Part shown: one piece after another, positions 48,607 to 61,494 of the stretch | Layout: each line of letters begins with the position of its first letter | Numbering within the stretch: position 1 is the stretch's first letter | NCBI RefSeq assembly: GCF_001039355.2 | Contig: NW_019775856.1 | Location: 61,060 to 125,059, forward strand | Length of the DNA: 64,000 bases | Origin: Lingula anatina | Taxonomy: Eukaryota > Brachiopoda > Lingulata > Lingulida > Lingulidae | Reading direction: 5' to 3' | Position numbers and translations under genes: made by a program | Notes under the pieces: generated by a model | What the model saw: only the letters and a program-made list of their open reading frames with translations | What the model was told of the DNA's origin: nothing | Databases searched by the model: none

Positions 48607-50305
48607 GCACGAGGTTCCCTGCACGCGCTTTGGCGCCGCTGGCTGCATCAATATTTAAAATGAGTATTTTTTGTCATTCGGTTCTCACAGCAAAAGTTGG
48701 ATGGGAAAAGAAAGGAGATCAAAGGAATTGAAAATTAATATAGTAATGATCTGCCTTGAATAGGTGCTTTCCGTTTGATATCACGTATCATTCTCTCCTA
48801 TTAAATCATGTTTTATTCACATCTGTCAGTAGTGCACTTTGTGACAGATTTAAGAATCGATATGTATTTTATCTCTTCAAATGAGGGATGGGAAAGAGAA
48901 AGAGACAGAAAGAAAGAAAGACACAGAAAGAAAGATAGATCGAGAGAAAGAGATACGTGCACATTTGCTTTGAATCGATAATCGACACAAATTTGGTGGT
49001 CATCCGAGTCTTAGAAAACGCATGTTTACCAAAGAGTGATTGATATAATCAATAGATAAATGTTGTCAATTAAGGAATTATACTAGTAAAGTAATCTAAT
49101 CGCGGCCAAGATAAGATGAAAAATTTCATTGGACAAAATCTCGTTCATTTTTATTAATAAAGGGCTCTATCGCAGTGTAATATTCATCTATCCTTTCCTC
49201 CGTTGAATATGCACTGGCCGTACCAGAGATGTATTTTCACACTTAGTAGCCGGCAGCTAATGAACCCAGCTTGTTTACAGTGGTGACCGAAATATTTATC
49301 TGAAAAACAGAAACTGCAATATGAGTGCGCATGCCTGAAAATATAGGTATGGATACCTAGTTTGACTGTATGAAGCAATTATAATCTTTTGTATAGATTG
49401 ATCGTATTCTAGGGTCAATCTTTAGAAATAAGAAGTAATGTTGTTGGACAGAGACATAATATATATTATTTTTATATATTATTCTCTAATAGCATTCTAT
49501 TTTATGAGAGAGAGAGGTGCGGAAGAATAGGAGAAATATAAAAGAAACGGAGAATGGATGAAAGAATAAGTAGAGAATCTCTCTCTCTTTCTCTCTCTCT
49601 CATATTCAAGCGAAATAAAGAAGAGTGATGGACATCGATGCACCACGACGCCACCATCTTAAAGCATTTAAAAGACTAATTCGTTCATTTGATTTTTAAA
49701 ATTGTTAAATTGCAAATAAATAAGAAACGTATAAAACAAACACTTTAACATGTAAACGATTTATTTCTCGTTGTCAGTCCAAGAGGGTTAAGTGTACTTT
49801 ACCATGGGTGATTGTTGAAACACGAGATACCTATTAAGACAATGGCAGTGACAGATTTTGACTGCATTGTGTTTCAGTTTATTAGATTGTGGTAAGGCGT
49901 GTACGTCACGTGTTCGATAGAGTACAAACGATTTCAGTGTCCCGTCACCAGGTTTTTTTTCATGGAGGGGTTTATTTTGGAAAATACAATATACGGAAAC
50001 TACTGTTTCCCCTATATCATGATATGAACTTCTTTTTTGGAGCATTAATGCCACCCCCACCCCCACAAAAAAATAATAATGATGATAATATCCCAGCAAA
50101 ATGAATTACATGGAATACAGTGATATAAAAAACACAATTTAAGCACGCCACAATTTGTTTCAAATGTAAATATATATATTATTGTTGGAGCAGATAGATT
50201 AGACTCTGAAGGATATAATATATTGCAGTGCGGAAATTAAACTGCCTGTCGCGGTATATTTCTTTTGATGAAAGGTGAATCATCAAAGTTGCTTCGTTTT
50301 TATTC

Positions 50306-50345
<40 letters not shown>

Positions 50346-51283
50346 TCAAGACCAACATGGGGTGTTGAAACACGCGCACTCTCATTTACACATACATTCC
50401 CAAAAGATCACACGCACCCACAGGCACACACACACACACACACACTAAAACATGCTTTCACGCAAACACATACATATCACACAGGCACACGCACAATTAC
50501 ATAAACCTAAACACACGCACGTACACACACATACACACAAGCACACACAAGCGTACCCAAAAACATACACGCAGACACACACATACACACACTAACACGC
50601 ACACATACACACGCGCACACACACTAACACACACACCAACGCACACACACTAACTCTCACACACACAAATCTTTTTTTTTTTCAAGAAATTTTCAGTTTT
50701 TGTACTTTTGCGATGTGCCAGCGACTGTAATTAATGATCAAGGCCCAATCGACTTTCCCATGATGTATCTAGTGACGTGGGGTAAATTTATTGCCAACAG
50801 TTCTGATGGTCAGGGTTAGCAGAGCGGTTAGGGGAAACAGGGGTTAACTGTGCACCAGAACGAACGCGATTTTACGCAAGTAAAACTTGCACATTTCCTG
50901 GACTCTCGATGAATTGAGCATTTCTCATCTTTTCCCCCCAAAACACCTTTAGTAAGGTCCGTTTTGCATACGAATATGTGTCAACGTTAACGAAAAGGAC
51001 AAGAATACAGACAGCTTTGATGATGCCACTTGTAGAGTCATGCATATTTTACGCCGCACATCCTTTCATTAGTGCCAAATTGAACGCTCTCCGCGCTACA
51101 GGAACTAATCAGGGCGGGGATGTAATATTTATGTTTTTCTGGGCCTCGTGGTCACCCTGATACTCGGAGCACTGACGATGATTTACATTTTTCCTCACGC
51201 TCACAGCTCTGCATCTCTTTCTGATCGTGAGGTTCCATTAGGCCGTGAAACAAAGGAAACTTACATAAGTGGTTGACCGAGAA

Positions 51284-51336
<53 letters not shown>

Positions 51337-51360
51337 TATAATGCGGGGTCAAGCGAGTTT

Positions 51361-51413
<53 letters not shown>

Positions 51414-51447
51414 TGATGGTCAAAAGGGTATATCCTACGTATACTTG

Positions 51448-51487
<40 letters not shown>

Positions 51488-52051
51488 CTCTCCAGTCACG
51501 TGGATGGCAGCTTGGGTGTCGACAGTCAGGTTGCAATGACAACATTCAAACGCTTCACGGCTCTCTTTATGTTGGTGTCTATTAGCGCGTCTTTTAACTT
51601 AACAGCAATCCATACATCAGACTGATGGCCTGCCAAGTTGGCGAACCGTATCTGCTTGCCATTCTCTCATAATCGATACTTGAGAAAGAATAACTACTTG
51701 CCATAAGCTTTATTTTGCCTTTGGTGACGATTTGTCTTTGACTCCGACCTCGATTATCGCCATCTTCACATATTATCAATTAGGCTTATTAGCGCTCGTG
51801 TTCTACTGTGTAAGAAATTTGAAGAGAAATTGATATGGCTCTTCGTTTTGTTTATCTGTGTTAGAGCAAATAGGATGCTGTGTTGATGGGCGATGAAATA
51901 CTAATGGCACGCACACAGTTGCGTAAGGTGTATACACACAGCTCTCTCTGTCTGTAATAGTAGAAATTTGAGACGGCTGTCAGTTATTATTTAAAGACAT
52001 CAAACACTGGATAAGTGATAAGTGTATGCTGGGGTGTGAGAGCCACAGAGA

Positions 52052-52150
<99 letters not shown>

Positions 52151-52617
52151 ATACTCCTCAAAATGATATATTATCGTCCATTCCCATAGTAACCAAACCT
52201 CAAATAAAACATAAATTTCCTCTGAAAAACCACAAATGTCTTGTTTATACCTCGTGTTCATAGACAAAGAGATCGATAAATCATTTCGGCCATTGAAATC
52301 AAACTGCTCCTGAATCTGACTTCTACTCAGGGATCTCTATGCCAAAATTGAAGAAAACTCGCAAAAAGGGGTAGTGTTAGCAATAATGCCTTGAAACATT
52401 CAGTGTCGTTGCATATATTCGCCGTCATCGATTGCTGCAAGGGTTCACTCTCACACGTAACATATACGCCACATAATAGAATATTGTACCTAACGTGGCA
52501 TAAGCACGGATAACAATTTTTCTCTCGCTCGTTTTGATTTTCCATAATCTCCTTGCAGCTGACTAGGAATCAATCTAATCCACTCCTTACACAGTCACCG
52601 TGTACTTTAGCCACAGT

Positions 52618-52660
<43 letters not shown>

Positions 52661-53542
52661 CTTATAACATGATGTAGTGTCGATTTTGATGATGGCAACA
52701 TTAACACTCAAATTTATGATAACTTGTGTGCCATTTGTGTGCGTGCGTGTGCGTGCACGTGCGTGAGTGTGTATATTGATCACAGTAAGTGTTTTAAAGA
52801 TGTACTGTTCACAGAAGAGGATGAAAACGCAATTAACTGTAGGCACTGAGAAGAATTATTGGTTCTACTTAACTTGGGCTCTTATGAATAAGCTTCTAAC
52901 ACACTATCACCACATACTAACAACCCATCCCTATAACACCAGAGAGTTCGTATAGTTCATGAATACGCCAAAAAATCAAAAGAAGAAAAGAGAAACGGCA
53001 GAGTTTTTGTAAATGTACACTCTCTTAGATTGATTATTCTAATTAGAATGTCGAGGGTTTATAAGAAAGAAAAATTGATATTCCGGTTCTATGTTTAGCT
53101 TCTAGCGTTGGCTTACCGCCACTTGATACCTTTTTTATGTATTGGCAAACTCAGGAGATGTTTGCTGATCTGACGCTTTTGTGCAACTCTTCGACCTCAA
53201 GCACCATTGACTCTCGCTCTTAGAGACGTGGGTGTACAGTTCAGGTGTTGATCAATCTGAGCAATCTGGACTCGTTTCTACTGCTATTTTTTGTTTGCGA
53301 TTTGAAAATACTACTAATGTATTGAAAATCATTCTGCAAATTTCAAAAATCATATTCTGGAGCATCATGATGGTTATCATATAATGTAGAAAGACATTTT
53401 ACCCCTCCACCCCCCTTCCAACCCCTTCACTCAAGTCACCCTAAATGATTTGGATATTGTTTTACGTCACGTTAATAAATACGTATGTAGCTTCTTATTA
53501 TGTTGATAACTAAAATCAATTTTTACTATTTAAAGATATATC
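48607..53542 (+). repeat. 5-kb direct duplication, copy 2
   Basis: Second copy of the 43593-48605 segment, offset by about 5014 bp. It runs past the end of copy 1 without a break into unique sequence at 53543. Its microsatellites differ in length from copy 1: the GA tract at 51365-51410, TG at about 51450-51485, TG/GA at 52053-52146 and a (TA)n run at 52622-52659 that is much shorter in copy 1. No coding exon was recognised. Confidence 0.95.
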
Positions 53543-54377
53543 CTTTGTGCAACTCTGTAATATCATATTTATTGATAGAATTGAATGACAGATATCCTGT
53601 TTCCTCGCACGATTTTATAGATCCCTAGCCTCATATCTCTTTATGTCTCCTTGATCTAAACTGACTTAAATAATATGACGGACCAATTAAAGAAATAGGA
53701 CAAACACAAGTATGATGTTCGAATTTTGGCCAATGATGTCTGCATTTATTGAGAGGTCTCTGATAAAAGAAGTGAGGTAGTTTAGTAGTAAACATTGAAT
53801 CATGTTGAGTAATGACATTTTAGTAATGTTTACGCTTGAAAGAACTACAGAACTACAGTATATATTACCAAGCAAATAGTGCACACATTTCAATTTGTGG
53901 GGTTGGAAAGAAGCAAGATTACATTTATCAACCGCTGTCTTCTCATGCAAATGTATAGTCTCTGTATATAGACGGGTCTCGTTTCTTCTACCATACAGAC
54001 TGGCAATCAGTAGCACTGCCAAGTTTTCTCTTTTCTCAATGAGTGTCTGAAGGACTCGCTATCTGAACAACTGTATTCCTTATTACATTTTACGGCCCTG
54101 CGATTTCCTTATAGGGCCCGCCTCGGTATGATTCATTCGTTTGTCTCTCGCAGCGTGAACCGTAGACAACATTGATTTGGCATCGAGGCTTTGTAATGAA
54201 AAGGGAGTGTAATGTATTTGACCGTAAATCAATGAACAGCATGGTTTGTCTATCATATGTTCATTGCGTTGTGATCAAACACTTTCAACAAAAACTGTCG
54301 AGATTGCAGGTCGAATGCATATAGCTCTTTACTGATGGGGGGGGGGGGATATTGACGTGGAGTAAACATTTAAGAAC

Positions 54378-54420
<43 letters not shown>

Positions 54421-57172
54421 TGATGATGATAAACACGAAAATGTGAAACAGTAAAAGAGATGGGAGAATTGCAGTACAAAAAAAGAGATCAATGTTAAAG
54501 GGGGAAAAGGGCAAGTGAATCGACAATGAATAAATGATAAGAACATAAAGCTCGGTCATTTTACTACCCGTACTATGCATCTAAATTTCCGTGAGAAACC
54601 ACCAGCCGTCGTCTACTCACAACACAACTCCTTCAAACAAATCCCAAACAGACTGAAACATTAACTATGATATCATTTGAACATACTGTCTTTCTTTCCT
54701 ATAAAGCAATGAATTCACCCGGCCGTGTTTACGTCTTAAAATCTTGAAGTTCTACACCAGATTTACTACTCTATTGTATTAGGTTATTATAAATTATTGA
54801 ATGAGAGAAAATGTCACGATAGATTAGGTTGGGGAGGGCGTGGGTATGGCGACACGTGTTCGCTTTCAGAAAAGATGGCTTAAGATTTAGTTTATTTCAC
54901 CGCTAATTCCTAGTCTTGCCACCCCCTTGGTTAATCATGTCCTATATCCAACTTATAGCATTATGGTTAAACAAACACCGATGTTTTGATTAGGAACAAC
55001 TGTTTAAGGTAAATACGATGACAATCTGATCCTAACAATGGACAGTTACTGTTCAAAACTTAAATTACTTAATTAAGCGGAAAATAATATACTTAGTGTT
55101 TAATGCGCTTCTGGCCTACCTACCTGAAGCTGTGACCACAAAGGTTTTGTACAAGCATTCCTATGTCAAAGTAATGGAGGGCGAATATTTACATATATAG
55201 TTCGAAATAATCCATGAAACAGATTTGATGGTATTTCCCCCGTGCCCCCCCGCCCCCCCCCCCCATTCCACTTCTTGGTATCTTGTATTGGCCTGTTATA
55301 GTTAAAAATATTGAGAAACCCTTAGATATCACCTGTAATATTTCAACAAAAGTGATCAGCTCCTGCTATAGAAGGTGAAGGATTTGCAACTTTTTTCTTC
55401 ACACGTAAAATATCATAACCCTTTCTTGGATTTCCAGAATGGACAGCGGCTTCCAACGATAAGGTTTTCTTGGAGATAAACCGCTGTGTTGCAGGAATTC
55501 CGTATTAATTGGCCGTACTGCCGACCTCTCGGCAGGATGGATTACGGAACTTATCGATAAACCGTCCACTAAGCCACCGACGACCGTGGCGGCTCCTGAA
55601 GGGGAAATTGTGATGTAATGCCCTGTGAATTGTTATTTTCTGATTATCTTCAAGCTGTTCAAAGTGCTCAGAGAAAGAGTTCCCGAAGTCAAACCATGTG
55701 TGTGCTTGTTTGGAACCGTCCGCGTGATTTGCGTGACATGTGATACAGGTAGAAGAGCGTGGACAGAAGGACAAGAAAGGCGCAAAAGCCCCCCCCCCCC
55801 CCCCAAAAAAAAAAAAAAAAATAATAATAATATCAAAAAGATTGAAGATACACTTAAATGATTGATTAATTAGGCAATAACATGTTGGAATAATTTAAAT
55901 TTGAATCCAATCGTCGAATGAAAATATTTAGAAAAAATGTGCATCATGTACAACATTACAGTACAGTGTTTCGCCCCGTTCTTCCCTGTACACCATGAGT
56001 CCAATATGCTATGATAACAAATGCAGCTGGAAGGGAGAAAATTTCCACTTTCTCTCCCTTTTTTCCTCTTTCCATTTTTTAAAAGGATTTTTATCATTAT
56101 CATTCTTAGACTCACTTTTATCTATTTTACTTTTCATCATTGTATTTTCATCATTTCCCTATTCTAAACATGCCATTCGAAGTAAGGCTAAAGTGCTCCT
56201 ACCCTTACTCCCCCTCTCCCCCTGCCCCTCCTCATGCGCCCCCCCCCCCCAACAGCACCCCCACCCCCCTCCGGCGTGACATGATTTGATAACATCGTCA
56301 AAGGCTCAAAACTACAGTGTATGATATTAGCAAAGTTTCTCAACCAGAAGGGCCTCAAGCACGTGCAGTTGTACTCCTCAGTTATCTTATCCTTGTGGGA
56401 ACGCGGCCAGGTGACGAGGGACCATGTTTGCCGGCGCTTTGTAACAAGGAGAAAGAACGAGAGAACGGCGCGTTAAGGCTATAGAGCGTAATAGCACTAA
56501 TCTTTTGTATCAGCGTCCGTAAGGCGAGAAGATGCTACAATGTCTTTGATAGTTTTCGGTATCTTTGGCTTTATTTTATGTGAGAGAATCAGAAACGGAA
56601 ATTCCTTTGAGCGTCAAATAGTGTCAGCTTCTTAGAATGTCTATGAAAGAAAGATGGTGTCATTATTCACACGTGTATGTTTGAACAAATTTGATAGCTC
56701 TTATGACAATGCATGTCTCCCGGTCCAGTGAATCTTTTCAATAATTGTGAGAAATCTTGAAAATGTATATCTTCAATAACTTTGGCCATGGCGATTCGCA
56801 GGTATTTTTTTCGCTTTAAGAAAGAGTCTAAACCATGAACCAAATAACATTACGTACATATGTTTTCACTCAAATCCATGCTGCAATATTTTCAGCGTTT
56901 ATTGTGCTTATATTATTAGCACACGCACTATATGCATTTAACACGCTCTATTACAATAGAACGTTAAGCACCATTCACCGTAATTAGATATGAACATAAT
57001 TACCAATCAAATATTGGGATCATGCTTTTTTGGACCTACGAAAAGACCTACCAAGAACCCTGAGAATCAAATCCGTTACCCGTCAGCTTTCTCAAATTCA
57101 TGTCCATGCCAACACGGGATATTTGACAAAATACACTGAAACGCATAGGATCTGAATTGTACGGCGCCTTGT

Positions 57173-57173
57173 C

Positions 57174-57246
<73 letters not shown>
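57173..57246. repeat. (TTA)n then (TTTA)n microsatellite
   Basis: A TTA run changes to a TTTA run and ends in a T-rich and G-rich homopolymer stretch. Confidence 0.95.
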
Positions 57247-57603
57247 TTTATTTTTTTTTTGGGGGGGTAAAAAGCATGCTTCGGAGTACAGAGATATTGT
57301 TAAGGACAATCAAGTATACAGTATCTTCAGCTCTCAGCACTGCAGAAATTAGCTTGGTTATACGGTACCGTGCCATCCCATGTCTGTTTAATTTGTAAAC
57401 AATCAATGTTTACCGAAGTTTATTTAGGTTTGCTTGAGAGAGCGTGTTTTTGTGCGCAGGCAGGTGGGAAAGGTGAAAGGATTTTGGCACGTGTGCGTGT
57501 GTGTATTTTTGTGTGTGTGTTTGGTGCGTGTATTGCTTATTGTGCAGGTAAAAAAGGTAGTTTACACTTGTTTATGAAGAGTTACAACTTAGAATAATGT
57601 AGG

Positions 57604-57641
<38 letters not shown>

Positions 57642-58577
57642 GGAGAGAGAGAGAGAGAGAGAGAGAGAGCAGACAACAGAAACACAAAATATTGCAAAGC
57701 CACTTTCTTTTTCTTTTTGTATACGCAGATTTGGGGTAGAGGTGAGGATGGGGGGGCAGGGAGTCGGCTCATGTCCTCCCAAAGATATATGATTTATCCA
57801 GGCAAAAGGAGAGAAAAGTAGGTTTGGGGGAGGTGGGTTGCAAAATGTCAAATCATTTACCTGTATGCACACTGTAATGTATAGTTAGCATGTCGATACC
57901 AAAATAAATCAAAGTTCATTTACCCACCACGCAGTGGGCTAATTACCTAATGGAATCTGAAATATAACATATTACAAGGTGGAAACTAGTACAACCAGCA
58001 AGTATGACAGGTGAGAGAGTGAAGTTCATTTCTTCCTCCCTCCCTCCCGCCATCAGTGATGGCCGACTTTGTTTTCCTGCTGTATCTGTAAAAGACTGTT
58101 AGGAGATTGTAGAATTTCCCTAAATATGGAACAAAACCATAAGTCAGATTTTTTTTGTAATTTCTAAAAAGTACTGTTTCACATCCTTAAGGGAAATTAT
58201 CTTGGAAGAGTGGCAAAATTCGGAGAGTATTTTAAGCACAACGCAGGTGAAAACATTCATGTTAGAACCTCAACAGGGCGGCTAAAATAGGAGTACAATA
58301 TCCCCAGGGCCATATCAATCAACCTACTCGACCCAGCTAATGGGATTGCTCGGGGTTGTCTAGTGCGGGCCTAGTCCCTCGGTAGCCCGGATGACGCAAG
58401 CTGACATGAACTGAACGTCCATTCACACTTGGCACCATATTGTGGTCCGTTCTGAACCGGTCAGTCCCAAGCGATTGTTGGGCACGATGGGAATGTAAAA
58501 TTATTCCGTGCGTCTACGGCAAACTCCCCACACGTAGTGCAATCAACATTACAAACAGGCACGTCCTTACGAAAATA

Positions 58578-58731
58578 TCCTATAGGATTCCATGGGGTTT
58601 TATAGGAATCCTGCAGGACTACGGGGATCGATAGACATTCTCTCAGACATCATATATACATCCTACATATGTCCTATAGGATCCCTCGGAGTAGTATTTT
58701 GGGTCGTTTTCCTATAGGACATCCTATAGGA
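58578..58731. repeat. Cluster of four TCCTATAGGA palindromes
   Basis: Perfect copies at 58578-58587, 58672-58681, 58710-58719 and 58722-58731, with partial forms between them (TTATAGGAATCC, CCTACATATG, CCCTATAAG). The last two are only 2 bp apart. Confidence 0.95.
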
Positions 58732-61055
58732 CCCTATAAGAAATTACTGTAAGGGTTTCTAGACTTCTTTAGTTAACGACATGCTGTGGGCCCAGCATGG
58801 CCTAATAGAAGGCAGGGTAACCAGAGAATGCTAATTTGATTGCATTCCACTAGTTTGAATTAGAAATGGACTGAACCATTGCCCATACAAACCATCATAT
58901 AGGTTCCAGTCTAGTCCATTATTAAGCCTAAACTGAACAATTGTCTTTTTAAAACAGCTGGCAGATTTATCTGATGAAGAATCAGACTGAACTGTTACTT
59001 CATATATACTATCTAGACCACCCTAGAGAAACATAATTTCCTTCTTCTTATTTTAAAGCTTCAGTATGCATTTAAGGCAACTGCAGTGCGAGGTATGAAT
59101 TGTTTACGTAATACAGGGAGAAAAGGGTTCAGGCCGTTAGGGAAATAAAACTAAGTGTTCGATGACAAATCTTGTTTTAGAGCTATCAAATAGAAGGGCA
59201 TTCTTGGTGCACAAAATTTTCTTTGTCTGGAAATTAATTGAACATATTGCTGTTAAGGACTGCATTTTTTCTCCCTTATTCTATCATTTCTTCTGGGAAA
59301 TAAACTCGTTGAATTCTGAAACACACCGAAGAGATACGTGGGGATATTATATTAAGGTATCATTTTGGTTTGAGTAATCGGTTGCAAAAGTAAACATGGG
59401 GTAGAGCCCATCTTGCTATCTACGAGCTAATTAAGATGTTGGCTCCAGTATTTTAACCATGGAGGGTCCATTTTACAAATAAAAGCATGGCGTTTTTTTG
59501 GTCTCAGCTTTTGGACCATAAATTTTTGCCCACTACAGTCAACGATACGTCTTAAATAGGGAAAAACAGAGTAGAATAGACTGAAAAATTAATGTCATTT
59601 TTATCTTCATTTTAAATATCATTTATGTAAATGGACTAGTACTGATTTATTTTATGCGAATGTTGACTTCGACAAAAATAAGGTTTTTGAATTGGATAAA
59701 ATGTACAATAAGTTTATTTATTGAAATCACCCCCATGATAGGAGCTTTGCTTCTGTGAAAGGCCGATAATAAAACAAGGTGAGCTTCTGGTTTATCTTTG
59801 CCTTTTATTTCTCCTTCCAAGCAGCTCAAGTTAATGTCAGGTAAAACTCCAAGTGATAATTCATGGAAAACGATTCCAAATAAGTCCATGTTTCCATTCA
59901 ACTTTGCTTGAAATACGGTTCCAATTACGAGCACACGGCCTGCAAACAACCCTGAACCATTTGACCAGAGAGTGCGGCTGAGAGTTGTTCATCTTTGTAA
60001 AGATAGTTTACAAAAAACTTCAAAAGGCCTGTGGCGGCCTAGCGTGTTTGTTTATCCAGTCTGTAGGCTATGTTAAACATCATCAAGCACGTTCTTTTCG
60101 ATTACCATCAGCCTCGTTAAGGCTGGAGCAAAGAAGTCCATCCGCTGCGTCATGCACTTAGAGTTCCAGTAGTTATAATTATTGTATATATAATTCAATA
60201 ACAGAAATGTTGGAGTGGTGTTGACTCTGAATTTGAAGAAATTACCATTGGAAGATTACAGGTTTCGTTCTTTTCCACTATCTCATCATTTCGAGACGCT
60301 ACATGTACATATATCTAACCAAGAATTTGTATACGTCCATCTTCTAAACAGGTCTGATTTTATGTAAAATCCGACTCTGAAAATGGAACTTGCAAATATT
60401 AATGTAAAAGAATAATATTTGTTGATACCTTCCATGAAAAGTTCTTAGAAAGTAGGGTCGCTTTTTATATATCTTTCCCATTTATTAGTAGGGATATAAA
60501 TAGTAAATTGGCATTATTGGAAATCTGATGATCGCACGTTTCAAATTGCAGTAAATATGGTAGACCTTGAGAATATACATGTACATGCATATTAATTAAT
60601 TACTTAATCTTAATTCCTTGTGCTCGCGCAACACATATTCACATGTACGTTTGTGGATATGTTTGTGCAAAATGATGTGAAATTATCAATGATAATAAAA
60701 CGATAACTGGTGCTCAAACTCGTTTGACTTGTAAGTATGCCAAAGTATGTTTCGTTCATTGTTTAGAATGGGTTGTGGAAAGTTTTGCCATTATTTCTGC
60801 TGATTTCATGATGGTTTTAAGAATCTCTCCATTCATTTGGAATCGGGCTCGTTTCTCTCCTGTTGACCATATGGTCTGCGAGAATCTGAAGCACAGTGGT
60901 ATATTACTAGAAATAGCTGGTCGATGAAACGAACTGTAGTTATTAGGGAAAATGTTGTGACTCGACGCACAGATGGCGTGTTGCCAGAGAACAAGGCACT
61001 TTGAATGATGTTGAAACGAATATTTGTTTTAGGTACTTAATGCGATCTATTTTAA

Positions 61056-61091
<36 letters not shown>

Positions 61092-61322
61092 GGTTAAACC
61101 TTATCAGTATGAAAATATAACACTGCTACAAACGAATGTCCAATATCAATATCATTCACAGTGTTAAAGGGGCAACAACTCTTCGTATGAGATCCATATT
61201 TCACAATAAATACATTGTAAACAACTCATAGAAATACAATAAATTCTAGTTTACCACCATATATCGCAATTAATCTGGAATCTGTGCTTGCCATTACTCC
61301 ACGTGACCTCCATAAATGATTA

Positions 61323-61494
61323 CCATCTGTAATGATCTCTGAAGAAATTATTACAAATCACCGAACGTTTTAGAAAAAAAGGGACTAACTTTGAATGTCG
61401 GAACCAATTAATTTACCATTGGTAAGTACGGGAAAATTGCCGTTAACTCCAGGAAAACCCATTTGTTGGGCCAAAATAAAAGTTAAGTTATTAT
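61323..61494 (-). repeat. Dispersed repeat, copy B (inverted relative to copy A)
   Basis: The reverse complement aligns with 23791-23960 over its whole length, best in the central 110 bp. The 83-codon minus-strand frame across it (61385-61636) is not shared by copy A, so I do not treat it as a gene. Confidence 0.75.

Noticed and set aside
58840-58930. Short inverted pair around AATGGACT / AGTCCATT
   Set aside because: The arms are only about 13-20 bp with mismatches, and no element boundaries were found.
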